Of a stretch of 64,000 bases of DNA, positions 1 to 10,690 are shown in pieces. The position numbers and the translations under genes are program-made. A model generated the notes under the pieces. It was not told the origin of the DNA. It was given only the letters and a program-made list of their open reading frames with translations, and did no database searches. This DNA comes from Metridium senile. Its lineage: Eukaryota; Cnidaria; Anthozoa; Actiniaria; Metridiidae. The DNA is taken from positions 19,862,944 to 19,926,943 of the forward strand of contig OX459098.1 of the NCBI GenBank assembly GCA_949775045.1, in the 5' to 3' direction. Position 1 is the first letter of the stretch. Every line of letters begins with the position of its first letter.

Positions 1-69
1 CACTTTCAACCTTGAAATAAACAGTGTGTCACTTTAATTGAGGACATGATTGTAATAGACTTAACCGGC

Positions 70-232
70 TAACGCGTTGCTATGTACGTTTCCACCCAAT
101 TCAAAACCTCTTTGAATAAAAACTTTTGTTCCAAACATTAATTTTCCACGTGATATCGAAATACATAAGACAAAGAATCTTATTCCCAAAAGATTTGAAT
201 TTGGTGGAAACATACATAGCAACGCAACTAGC
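70..232. repeat. Hairpin MITE-like inverted repeat
   Basis: The left arm (from about 70, reading GCGTTGCTATGTACGTTTCC) is the imperfect reverse complement of the right arm ending at about 232. The arms are about 40 bp, with a few mismatches and a short centre. No coding potential is seen; open frames here are by-products of the repeat. Confidence 0.6.
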
Positions 233-249
233 CGATTTGGTCTATCCAT

Positions 250-408
250 TTACCCTGCTAGAGGACGTTTGTCAACCCACCCAAAAGCGAAGGGAGAGGA
301 CCCTGGGAACGAGGTTGGACGTTTGTCTCGCTGCTCTTCTATGAATAGAAGTAGTTTTGCTCTTTCGTAGAAGTCCGCGAGACAAACTTCCTCTTCTAGC
401 AGGGTACA
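250..408. repeat. MITE-like inverted repeat (TACCCTGCTAGAGGA ends)
   Basis: TACCCTGCTAGAGGA-type sequence at 250-270 recurs inverted at about 385-408, with GTTTGTC immediately inside each arm. It is a small non-coding element directly beside the preceding hairpin. Confidence 0.55.
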
Positions 409-1371
409 ACTTATAATTATATTGCTTTAGTTTGAGCTGTTCCTTAATTTCTCAGGCTGAGCCTCGATTGTATGTAAACCAGTAAAAGAGTTGATATAAC
501 CTTTGGTACTGTGTATTGTTGGTTGATTGTTCGCATTGTTTCCTCTACCAAGGACTGTACAGGTGCTACCGTAACAAAGATATGCCTATTGTTCTGTTGT
601 CATCTCAACTTGTTAAAAAAAGAAAAAAATTTCGCGCGCTTATCTATGTATTTTGTTACTTCTAACCTACAATACCATATATGGTAATGGCATCGTTTTC
701 AATACGGTATCTTTGATACGATACATAAAAATACATCACATGTACTATGAAGGCTTAGACTGAGCATCTTATTACTCTGAAACTAAGCTATTTTGTCGTG
801 AGGGAAACATAAACGGTCCTTAATGGAATTTTTGTCGGTTTTTTATTCTTCTTACTGGGCTTGTTCCAGAAAGGTCAGCTTACTGTGTCCTGTAGTGTCT
901 TGAAAGTACTTGAAAAGTTGATGTCTTTCTATAATTTCTTTTTAATATCAGCTGGCAGACAAGTTATTCAAAGTACGGCAGCGGTACGTATATCGTTACA
1001 ATCTTTGGCTAAAGTAGTTGGCACGATGCTAGCATTCATAGCCACTACTTTATTTTGAAACCCCCTTCCCCTACATCAATGTTGATAGGGAATGAAAGTG
1101 CATTGATATGTCAACCTTAAAGAATCAAAAATAGACTCCCCCTTCACATTTAAGGCCTATGGTCACTTACCGGCATGCTTTGCGTTGTTTATTTTGATTC
1201 AGTTGAGTGCAATAATTCATTTACAGTCCGTCGTATTACGAGGGGAAAAAAACGATAAACGATTTAGAAAGAAGGTAAATACCAACTCAAATCGTAAAAT
1301 ATATCAAAATGTCTGAATGTGCGTTTGATTTTCATGGAAATTCCACGAAATTCAATCAGTTTTTCGCGTGA
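409..1371. other. Stretch without recognised gene
   Basis: No convincing exon. About 615-715 resembles, in inverted orientation, a segment near 32640-32750 (shared ATATGGTAATGGCAT core), so part of it is an interspersed repeat. An undetected 5' exon of the downstream collagen gene could lie here, but none can be supported. Confidence 0.4.
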
Positions 1372-1659
1372 TAGCCTGCGTCACATCCGGTCTTTTCTCG
1401 GTTAGGGACGGACCATTTGATTTTTGATGGGGGGAGGGACCCAATTCCCCAAAAAATATCGAGCAAGGCCTTAACCCTTAAAAAAAATCGAGCACGACCA
1501 ATCAAGGCCAAAAAATATCGAGGATCTGTCAAAAAAAATATCTTACACACTGTATGTCCGGGAAAAAAAATCGACAAACCGAAAACTAGGACCCCTCCCC
1601 ATCAAAAATCAAATGGTCCGTCCCTTAGCCTTAGTAAAGTCCGGATGTGACGCAGGCTA
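1372..1659. mobile_element. MITE with about 60-bp terminal inverted repeats
   Basis: Ends read TAGCCTGCGTCACATCCGG on the left and its reverse complement on the right (ending 1659). Inside each arm lies a second motif, AGGGACGGACCATTTGAT. That inner motif recurs near 18065, 18703 and (inverted) 58315-58345, so an inner and an outer element may be nested. Open frames on both strands are repeat artefacts. Confidence 0.75.
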
Positions 1660-1734
1660 GTAACGTATGTGACCATGGCTCTTTAATTTCTAATTATCGC
1701 ACAAGTACATGTTCTATTGTTTCATTGTTTTCAG

Positions 1735-3790
1735 GATAAAGAGATACAACATTTATGGTCTTCGTTGAACGAGACAAGAAGAGATTTGCAGATATTAAGG
1801 GGATCAAAGTACTTTGATCAGGCGATACAAAACATGACAATAAAGGTTTATGCAAGAACACTTTTAGAATCAGACTAGTACTGACTGACTGACTGACTGA
1901 CTGACTGACTGACTGACTGACTGACTGACTGACTGACTGACTGACTGACTGACTATTTGTTTCTTCATCCAACAGTTGGCAGTGATGCAATCAGCTATAA
2001 TCAAGCTACCCAAGACCATGTATAATGGTTCTGATGGTCCACCAGGTCCCATCGGACTACGTGGACCTCAAGGCCCCTCCGGCCCAACTGGGGCTCCAGG
2101 CTCCAATGGTGCCACTGGCCCCCCTGGTCGTCAAGGGAGTGGTAATCTAACGTTATGTGTGTACAAAAGTAAGAAGGGTTCTGGATCAATAGCAGGCAAT
2201 CATGCAAACGATGTCGTGTCCGAAATACAGGCACAGGTCAGTAACTCATTTAAATTAGGTAATTAAAGTTTCGCAGGAAAATTATATGATTTTATGTCTT
2301 TGTTATGATTTAGTTCTCACTTCCGGTAAAATGGGACTTCCGGCATTGAGGAGAACAGTGACGTCACACCTAAGCAATCTTCTCTTCTTCGCCGATTGCA
2401 AAACTGAGGATTAATGCTTCCTGATTTTCTTCTTATCTTAGGTTATCTCAACACAAGGCATAGACTATAATAACAAAGTGACGCATTTTTTGAAAAATGT
2501 AAAACAACTTTACAAATGATTTAGAATGCATGTTTGGAGAAGAATTAACGTTTAAACTAGTTTAGTTTGTGAAAAAGAAAACAGCAAAGTGTTCGGTGAC
2601 TAAAAGTTAAACTACCGTCTAAACTGCTTCAATGTTTCTAAGAAAACAAATGGAGTAACTAGCGATTAATCGCCCAATGTATGGGAAACCGGAATGATGT
2701 GGAATTCCGGATTCCATGGAGCCGGATTCCTGATTTTCAATTTTTAATTTCCAAAGGTGATGCATTCCGGATTTCAAAGGTATTTTTTTCGTGGATTCCA
2801 GTTTCCCTTATATGGGGCGAGATAATCGGGCGAGATTAAACTATGGTGTAAACTGCTTCAATGTTTCTAAGAAAACAATAGACCTCTTTACCTCCGTATG
2901 CAAATTACCCATTTCAGACCACGTGTCATTCCCTTGAGAATTATTCTTTTATTATGAACGTGTTATATCATTAATATGTGAAAGAGACAATTGTCCTATT
3001 TCACTATGACGTCATATCAAAACATTCTATTGTCTTAACGCTAAGGATCATGGACGCCAGTGGGGGACAGATTCAAAACAACAATACGAGAATACACAAT
3101 AAAATTGCATTTACAAGAAGGAGAGGAAAGAAATGACAACAAAATGGCATAAATATGAAAGTATAAACATAGACACATAACATACATAAAAACTAGATAA
3201 TATGAAGCTCAATTTTCAAAGAGAAGGAAGATTTAGTCGAAATTGCCATTGTTTTCGGCGATTCTATCCCTCACTGTAAACACATTGTGACGTCATAATG
3301 GGCAATTCCCAAGGGTAGCATCACGTGATCTGAAATGGGACAACAAACAAGGAAGGTAAAGAGGGCTATAGGAGTACAAATGGGGGATAACTAGTAGTTA
3401 AACTAACGTGAAACGTTGACGTTTCTGCATAAGGGAACAATTGCAGAAAGTAAACTTTAATCTTTGCACGGTTAGGATGTTATACTTACTTACGTTGCGG
3501 GCGTCGACGACAGTACAAAAACAAATCAACTTGGTGCAAATAATAGGTTCCTTCTAGCGCTTTTGCCTACAGCTTTTCATATTTATTTAGTACAATTTGT
3601 TTTACAGGACAAGAAGATCCTTGGAGCTTCTTGCTCGACGGATGGAGGTAGCCAGTACATACTAACGACTTCAGTATTGGGACCATTTCTAACATATAAA
3701 TGTGAATGCAAAGGTCAATCGACCCTCTTCACCCCCGCCGGCAACATGTTTTGCTACATTCATTATTGGGAATGTCCATTGATTTCATAA
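1735..3790 (+). CDS. Short-chain collagen-like protein with Cys-rich C-terminal domain (3' exons)
   Basis: Three exons join in phase 0: 1735-1845, 1976-2236 and 3608-3790 (stop TAA). All have AG acceptors and GT donors. The first encodes a polar, helical-looking segment ([19 protein letters not shown]). The second encodes about a dozen Gly-X-Y triplets (from [13 protein letters not shown]) and then a non-collagen stretch starting [13 protein letters not shown]. The last encodes a 60-residue tail with six cysteines, including CECKG and CYIHYWECP. Known of the class: short collagens with a trimerising coil and a globular C-terminus are secreted matrix or defence proteins. Inference: this is the C-terminal portion of such a protein. 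The signal peptide and first exon(s) are upstream and not identified, possibly outside the window. The function of the Cys-rich tail is unknown. Confidence 0.75.
1880..1954. repeat. (ACTG)n tetranucleotide microsatellite
   Basis: About 19 uninterrupted ACTG copies in the collagen gene intron, ending 21 bp before the acceptor of the Gly-X-Y exon. Its translation gives long SVSQ runs on the other strand, which are not a protein. Confidence 0.95.
2879..3368. mobile_element. Outer MITE in collagen intron, interrupted by a second MITE
   Basis: The left end TAGACCTCTTTACCT with ACCCATTTCAGACCACGTG inside it is matched, inverted, by CACGTGATCTGAAATGGG and AGGTAAAGAGGGCTA at 3320-3368. It lies in the last intron of the collagen gene. 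Confidence 0.65.
2988..3310. mobile_element. Inner MITE; second copy at 61482-61793
   Basis: From TTGTCCTATTTCACTATGACG to the GACGTCATAATG end, this segment is nearly identical to 61482-61793, including the internal AACGCTAAGGATCATGGACG. The second copy has clear matching inverted ends (GTCATAATGAAATAGGGCAA). The first copy has lost part of its right end. Confidence 0.7.
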
Positions 3791-3865
3791 CTACGAAACG
3801 TTACACCATGCCGATACGCCCAATTGAACAAACCTTGAAGTGTTCGAAATGTACATCATATACAG

Positions 3866-4411
3866 ATCGTACATTATAGATCGTACATTATAGATATCGT
3901 ACATTAGAGATATCGTAGATTAGAGATCGTACATTATAGATCGTGCTTTATAGATCTTAGATTATAGATCGTACATTATAGATCGTACATTATAGATATC
4001 GTAGATTATAGATATCGTACATTAGAGATCGTACACTATAGATCGTTGGTGATAGATCGTAGATTTTAGTTTGTAGATTATAGATCGTAGATTATAGATC
4101 GTAGATTATAGATATCGTAGATTATGGATCGTAGATTATGGATCGTAGATTATAGATCATTATAGATCGTAGATGATAGATCGTAGATTATAGATCGTAG
4201 ATTATAGATCGTATAGATTATAAATCGTAGATTATAGATATCGTAGATTATGGATCGTAGATTATAGATCATTATAGATCGTAGATGATAGATCGTAGAT
4301 TATAGATCGTATAGATTATAGATCGTATAGATTTAAGATCGTATAGATTATAGATCGTAGATTATAGATCGTATAGATTATAAATCGTAGATTATAGATT
4401 ATAGATATGAT
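3866..4411. repeat. Minisatellite of TAGATCGTAGATTA units
   Basis: About 550 bp of imperfect 13-17-bp units built from TAGATC and GTAGATTA or GTACATTA, with local higher-order repeats. It lies immediately after the collagen gene stop (3790). Confidence 0.9.
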
Positions 4412-4887
4412 AGAAGCGAACGATAGAGAAAGATAGAGACCGAAGTGGCGAAAAAGATTTTTATAAATAGTATACTTGAAACTTGTCTTCTACTATGCTG
4501 GTGGATTAAACTTGAGACTGCTGAAGTGGTATTGAAAGTGCATTGTCTTGTTAAATTCCCAGTCTCCGCTTTTATGATCTACTACTATCTCTGATCTACG
4601 GTTCTTGCACGACAACCTCTTTGCAATTAGATGTATACACCTGTTTCGTTGATCATCTGGAAATGGTTGATTTGAGACCGATTGGAATTGTGGGAGTTCA
4701 TTCAATTGCAATTGCACTATTATAATTACACTTGATTATTAATACTTACTTCTAAAATACTATTATCTGTAATTCAGCAACATTCAAGATTAACTTATGC
4801 AAGTAATTTGGAACTTCCACAATTCCTATCGGTCTCAGTTGAATAATTCCACATGACCTATATACGTTAGAATTGAATATTATATTA

Positions 4888-5218
4888 GGTCTATTTCAAA
4901 AATTGTTGTCGCAGTCGAAGCTACAGTCAACACTCATAAGGGTGTAAGGGATCTCGGTATTTTCATCGCACGTGAATTAAAATCAATTTGATTACAAATT
5001 TCTTTTCAAAATATCTTTCAAAATATTTCGTTCTAACACATTTTAGGTGAAATAAAATCGATTGATTTCAATTTTCTTTCCATAACAATTTGTTCTAACA
5101 CATTCAACTAACAAATTACTTGAAGGACCTGTAAACAAGAAAAAAAATACCGACATCCTTTGCAGCCTTCAAGTGACTGTGGTTTCGGCTGTGACAACGA
5201 TTTTTGAAACATGTGTAT
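4888..5218. mobile_element. MITE with CTATTTCAAAAATNGTTGTCGCAG ends
   Basis: The left arm CTATTTCAAAAATTGTTG with CGCAGTCGAAGCTACAGT inside is matched, inverted, by the right arm GACAACGATTTTTGAAAC at 5192-5210. A clear relative is at 58496-58793, and the same terminal sequence bounds the palindrome at 28433-28750. Confidence 0.7.
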
Positions 5219-5231
5219 AATACATTGTGTA

Positions 5232-5272
5232 CTGCCTCCCTGCCTCCCTGCCTCCCTGCCTCCCTGCCTCCT
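5232..5272. repeat. (TGCCTCCC)n short tandem repeat
   Basis: Five 8-bp units lying 14 bp beyond the right end of the adjoining MITE. Confidence 0.9.
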
Positions 5273-5424
5273 TCTGTAATTCGACTGCATGCCTATGGTC
5301 TGTGTGTTTCGTTTGAACTGCGAGTTTCCTTACCTTTTCGTTCATGCACGGCTACGTCATTTATGCTTCTTTGAATTGACCCTTTGGTGACGGCCCTATT
5401 AAAACTCGGTGGAATTCCACCGAA

Positions 5425-6341
5425 GACTTCGAAAATTTTAGCTTTCTTGGTTTGAGAGTCAGGACTTTATTATTTAATTGACTGTGTTATGTGGTAAGTT
5501 CGGCAACATTTGACACTTAATTGATCATCTGAGATCCAAAAATGTGAAATTTACTGTCCTTTGTGTTAAGGTGAACGTTAAAGTGTGCGTTTGTGCGCCA
5601 TAGAACAACCACCGTAAACGTTATTTTTCATCTCTAAATTTAGTGCAAAAAATATGATTCAAAAAACAAAACTCGGCATTCTCAGAACACGTCAGACCCA
5701 GCTCTTTTGATTTCTTAACTTTTTATAATCCAACACCTTCTACGAGACGCACAATAGCCGTTTCTTCTAGACTCCTTCCGCAAAAACTCGTTTCTCCATT
5801 TAATAACGAAAAGCATTATGGGTAATTATGCAATTTTCGACAGCACATGGACCAGATCCCAATTCTTTACATATTTTTTATAAGTGCTCAGTCACCCGCT
5901 CCAACCGGACAAAAATTGCACCGATTGCCATCTTTACAAGTCGAAACTCAATAAAATTGCCTTGGTTGGTTTTGGTATCTACTATTGGCAGGTAGGGAAT
6001 TCCATGTTTTTGCCCCGTTGTAGCGAAACGAAGATTCAAAATTTTGCGAAGATTGGTACTTAGCAGTTCTTGCTAACGGTAAGCGAAGCTGCAGATGGAA
6101 TTTTTTGTAATCAGTGGAATTGACTAGAAAACCGGAACTGCTCATTTAACAGGTATATGCCCGGGCTAGACTATTTAGGCATTTGTATACCAGCATACAA
6201 TTCTACGGAAAATTTCTGTCAAAAGGATGATGAGAAAGTAAGATTTAATTCATTTTGTCTTTTTTTTTTTCACCCCCTGCCTTCAACGATTGCAGCAGCG
6301 CGCCTCTGTAACCTGTCTAGGTACTCTTTCCTAGTGTTTAT
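5425..6341. repeat. First unit of 1441-bp tandem array (left part, split by LINE)
   Basis: This matches 12398-13314 almost base for base. The unit resumes at 11875-12397 after the LINE. Removing the LINE and one target duplicate leaves 1440 bp, one normal unit. On the minus strand, 5948-6145 encodes 65 residues ending in a motif (GAKTWNSLP) typical of the C-terminal tail of LINE reverse-transcriptase proteins, so the array unit carries a decayed LINE tail. Confidence 0.9.
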
Positions 6342-6706
6342 TTATTTTTATTTTTTTTAGATGTTTTTATTCAAAAACATGTAGAATTTTATGTACATCA
6401 ACTAAGCTATTTACATCAACTATATATCATCGTGGCTCTACATTTACATATTCAATAATTTTCAATATTTACATGTGGTAAGTTAGTCACTATGTAATCT
6501 TATTTGTTTCTTAGTTTCATTTTAATCTATTATGTAATTCCTTGTAGATACTGTGACGTTCAGCACTTATTCAACTGTGAACTTTCTATTGTAATCAATT
6601 ATTATACTTTAGCTACGTGATCACTTATGTACATAATCACTTGTTGTACTAAGTATTTCTGGCCTTATTCTATTTCGTAGCTTATATATCCTGTGGTTTA
6701 TTCTTA

Positions 6707-7112
6707 TGACCGCTTAATTTACTTTGTATATCAGTGTGTGTTTTTATAGACAATCACTTACGCGTACTGTTTAAACTTTTTAAAGTCATCATTATAGCAC
6801 TTCGCTACCAGCTGAATACACATATTCACTATTTTTAGCTACAAGCTAACGCACTGGAGTTTCATGCTATTTTGATACTTCATTTCACGCTTTTGTATTA
6901 TAGCAGTCTTGTGACCACTTACTTACTTTGTATATCAGTACGTTTTTTTATAGACAATCACTTACGCGTACTGTTTAGAACTTTGAATCATCCTTATAGC
7001 ACTTCGCTCCCAGCTGAATACCATGTATTCACTATTTTTAGCTACAAAGCTAACGCGCTAGAGTTTCATGCTATTTTGATACTTCATTTCACACTTTTGT
7101 ATTATAGCAGTC
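6707..7112 (-). repeat. Tandem duplication in the LINE 3' region
   Basis: Two roughly 205-bp copies (6707-6910 and 6911-7112) share TTTGTATATCAGT, GACAATCACTTACGCGTACT and TTTCATGCTATTTTGATACT at about 90% identity. They lie between the ORF2 stop and the A-rich tail. Confidence 0.85.
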
Positions 7113-7136
7113 GCAAAAAGACACAAAAACATTAGA

Positions 7137-9650
7137 TCAGCTAAAGCGTGCTAAAATATCACCCACCCCCCAAGTTTTGCAAAACATGACATCAGAGAGA
7201 CGTACACGGTCAATTAAAATTCTCTCTCTGATATCATGACGACACAGACGGATGACATCACGGTAGGAAACAACACTACGATCAAAAGTTGCACGGTTAC
7301 GAAACACCCAAATAGATTTCAGCATACATTCAATAACAAAAACAATTATCGTATCCTCCCTACGATTCCTTGCAAAGGAACAAAAGAAAACATTTTTAAC
7401 GTCAATACAAAACTCTCTTGGCAAAATGCTTCTTAGTACAAACACCACCCAACCCCAAGCTTTTTTCACTCTAGGACACTCTAAAAAACAATGCACACTC
7501 GTTTCTGGTTTACTACACACCGCACACCCTGTCTCTACAATATTATGTCCACAGTCTTTCAACGTCACTCTAACTTTCGTCACACCCTGAACTATTCTCC
7601 ATCTCACTTCTCTCACAGTTGTAATCGCCATAGATTTTTTAAAGGCACCCCACACATTTCCCCAATTCACACCCCTCGCTCTATTACACCACATTCTCTC
7701 GCACCTTGGCTTAACATACACTTTACTAACCATAAGCAAATACAGCGCACGTACAGTCACATCAGCTTTTACATCAAAACATCTAAGATCCTCTAATACT
7801 TTCACATGATAATCTGGTATCACACCGGACGAAGGCAACAAATTCGTACTCAGACACAATAAATCTTTTACACATTTAGCAACACGATTACCCACCAAAT
7901 ACCTCATATAGCAGAAATCCATGCACTGCTCACGGCGCAACATAGACAAAACGTTCACCACATGTAAGGCTCTAATACGCAAGCTGAAGTCCACCATGCC
8001 TAAACCCCCCTCCTTTATTGGCAACAAACATGTCTCTCGACGAATTAGCTCTACTTTACCCCCCCAGACAAAGCCCCAAATCAGCTTGTTTACCGTCTTC
8101 ACAATGTCACTAGGAACAGACAACACTCTCGCCCCATACTCTAATTTCGCTAGCCCCAAAACCTTCACTATTAGAACCCTACCCCAGATTGATAATTTCC
8201 TACCCGACCACCTATTTAAAACCCCTTTCAGCTTATCTACTTTTCCCACCCAATTCTCATCCCTTACTTCATCCCCAAACCAAATCCCCAGAATTTTCAT
8301 TTTGACCACCCACTTAATCCCACAAGGTTTATCCACTCTACTCTTGAAACTCCCAACCCACATTGCTTCCGATTTACCCCTATTCAGTCTTGCCCCAGTA
8401 CCCCTCCCAAAAAAGTCCACCATATCCAAGACCCTCCCCACCGACGAAGCATCTCTCAGCAGCAGAGTTGCATCATCCGCGTACTGTACTATTTTCGATT
8501 CCCTCCCACCCGACCCAGGTATAAGAAATCCCCTCACCCCCTCAGCCGCTCGGATGTTGCATGCTAAGACCTCTGCCACCCACACATAGAGCATTGGTGA
8601 CAGAGGGCAACCCTGTCTTATCCCTTTCCCCAAAACAATATTCCCCGTTAACGCACCATTACAGATCACTCTTGCACTCGCCCCCTCGTACAACACTCTC
8701 ATCCACCCCCGAAAGGAATCCCCAAATCCAAAACACTCTAGCACTCTATTCAAAAAACCCCTGTCCACCCGATCAAACGCTTTCTCTTGATCGAGTGAAA
8801 GTACTACTCCCCCCTGCCCTAATCTCTCAATGTCACACAGCATATCACGCACAAAATTTAAATTTTCAAAAATGGACCTCCCCGGTATCCCACACGTTTG
8901 GTCGCTCTCTGTCACTTCTCCCATCACACCACTCAACCTCCCCCCCAGAGCTTTCGCAACAATCTTATAGTCAACATTAAGAAGGGAGATAGGCCGCCAG
9001 TTACGTAGGTCAGACCTATCACCCTTCTTAAATAGTAACCTCACTACACTCCTCACCATACCCTCCGGAAAAAACCCTTTGTCATAACTCTTATTTGCAA
9101 CTTTAACTAAAAAAGGTAGTAACAAATCTTCAAACTGCTTATAAAACTCCAAGGACAACCCATCCTCCCCCGGTGTTTTCCCCATACTCATCCCTTTTAC
9201 TGCCTTTTCCATTTCTCCCACACTTATCAGACCCTCACACTTTTCACACGACTCACTCTCTAAACCCCTTTCTATCTTTGTAAGCAATTCATTCTGTACA
9301 CTCCTCTCCGTGCTTTCCTCTTTATACAGTTCCTTATAAAATCGCTCAATAATCCCAAGTTTCCCTCTCTGCTCTCCATCTTCTGCACCGTTCTCGTCTA
9401 TCAAAACATCAATCTCATTCCTTGTCCCATGCTCTCTAATAAGGCTGAAAAAATACCTGGTAGGTTTCTCTCCCTCCTCTATCCATTTAACCCTGCTTCT
9501 TATTTTCACCCCTTCAAAATCACTTTCCACAATTTGTTTCAGACGACATTCTAACCTCTCGATTTGCGTATTGACATCCTGTCCGTTGCTAAGCATTCTT
9601 TTTAATGTTATAATCTCCTTTGTTATTACGGGTTTTTTTAGTCTTTTCAT
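7137..9650 (-). CDS. LINE ORF2, reverse transcriptase part (837 codons)
   Basis: This is the reverse-transcriptase portion of ORF2, which in this family primes DNA synthesis at the nicked target. Visible RT motifs run in order: LLFKKGDRSDLRNWRPISLL near residue 205, first catalytic Asp in LSLDQEKAFDRV (D287), RQGCPLSPMLY (345-355) and the active-site YADD (390-393). A C-terminal Cys/His cluster (C709, C712, H720, C725) fits the zinc-knuckle-like region of L1/Tx1 proteins. The frame is open from its first Met to the stop at 7137-7139, but the true protein began upstream. The reading continues in another frame between about 9655 and 9815 (WKFNCDLLNDQFFVREM) and then into the endonuclease, so at least one frameshift lies near 9670. 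Confidence 0.9.
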   Translation of the reverse strand: MKRLKKPVITKEIITLKRMLSNGQDVNTQIERLECRLKQIVESDFEGVKIRSRVKWIEEGEKPTRYFFSLIREHGTRNEIDVLIDENGAEDGEQRGKLGIIERFYKELYKEESTERSVQNELLTKIERGLESESCEKCEGLISVGEMEKAVKGMSMGKTPGEDGLSLEFYKQFEDLLLPFLVKVANKSYDKGFFPEGMVRSVVRLLFKKGDRSDLRNWRPISLLNVDYKIVAKALGGRLSGVMGEVTESDQTCGIPGRSIFENLNFVRDMLCDIERLGQGGVVLSLDQEKAFDRVDRGFLNRVLECFGFGDSFRGWMRVLYEGASARVICNGALTGNIVLGKGIRQGCPLSPMLYVWVAEVLACNIRAAEGVRGFLIPGSGGRESKIVQYADDATLLLRDASSVGRVLDMVDFFGRGTGARLNRGKSEAMWVGSFKSRVDKPCGIKWVVKMKILGIWFGDEVRDENWVGKVDKLKGVLNRWSGRKLSIWGRVLIVKVLGLAKLEYGARVLSVPSDIVKTVNKLIWGFVWGGKVELIRRETCLLPIKEGGLGMVDFSLRIRALHVVNVLSMLRREQCMDFCYMRYLVGNRVAKCVKDLLCLSTNLLPSSGVIPDYHVKVLEDLRCFDVKADVTVRALYLLMVSKVYVKPRCERMWCNRARGVNWGNVWGAFKKSMAITTVREVRWRIVQGVTKVRVTLKDCGHNIVETGCAVCSKPETSVHCFLECPRVKKAWGWVVFVLRSILPREFCIDVKNVFFCSFARNRREDTIIVFVIECMLKSIWVFRNRATFDRSVVSYRDVIRLCRHDIRERILIDRVRLSDVMFCKTWGVGDILARFS

Positions 9651-9788
9651 TCTCGCTCTGTTCTTACTAATCTTTATAATTTTTCATACGATTCTTTAAG
9701 TCACTCCACTCCTCCCATTCACTCCCCACACTTAACTCTAGTTCAATTTCTAACCACTCCCTCATCTCTCTAACAAAGAATTGATCAT

Positions 9789-10558
9789 TTAATAAGTCAC
9801 AGTTGAATTTCCATAACCCACCCCCCCCACCCCCCCCCCCCCCCTTGCCTGTCCTCCTCCTTGCAACGTAAATTTAACCCCATCGTGGTCGGATACACCC
9901 AACGGCTCAACAAAAAGAGATGAGAATTTGCCCATCAACCCCCGCGAAAAGTATACCCTATCTAACCTTGATCCCACCCCCTGACCGAACCACGTAAAAT
10001 GTGACGCACCCCCATAGAGATGTATCCACCCATCAACTAGGTCAAGGTCAGACAAAAGATACCCTAACTCCTTCGAGCCCTCCCTATTTGCACCGGACAC
10101 ACACGACGAATCAACATTACGGGACACACAATTAAAATCGCCAGCCATGATTAACAGCGTATTATATTTGGAAAAACATATTGATACAATTTACTAAAAA
10201 ATACTTTACGTTCACGTAAATCAACTGGAGCGTACACACAAAGAAAGGTATAGCGCGTCCCTCCCCATTCAACCAAAACACTCATTACCCTCCCCTCTGT
10301 GTCACGCAACTCATCAATCATTCTTATGTTCTTTCGTTTTTTAAAAACAATACCCACCCCCGCACGCCTCGCCCCTCCAAAACTCCAAAACCCAAACCCG
10401 CCCCATTCATTTTGAAAGCGTTCAGCCTTCACCATACAATCAACATGCGATTCTTGTACGAACAAAACATCCCACCGAGACAATGCAGACGCAACAATAC
10501 CACATTTACGGGGCGAACCAATCCCACGGACATTAATGCTAATACACTTTAAGGACAT
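9789..10558 (-). pseudogene. LINE ORF2 endonuclease domain, frameshifted
   Basis: Apurinic-type endonuclease that nicks target DNA for LINE integration. The N-terminal half (10558-10151) shows ISINVRGIGSPRK and the catalytic Glu in VQESHVD. The C-terminal half (10148-9789) shows AGDFNC and the terminal SDHDGV motif. The two halves are in different frames, with the break near 10150. Downstream, a long mixed C run at about 9818-9842 (G on the coding strand) causes another shift before the RT. The catalytic motifs remain readable, so the damage looks recent, or the C run may be an assembly or sequencing slip. Confidence 0.85.
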
Positions 10559-10690
10559 GAATTTGCATAAGGACTTTTACAACCACACAACAAAGGGTAC
10601 GATACAAGGAACATGAAAGAACTATACAATACATACACAATATAACGTAAAACAGCGCAAAAATTAGCATATTTACCTAGCATGGACAAT

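Noticed and set aside
7921..8980. Plus-strand frames of 139 and 222 codons opposite the LINE RT
   Set aside because: Antisense shadows of the RT frame, with no motifs of their own.
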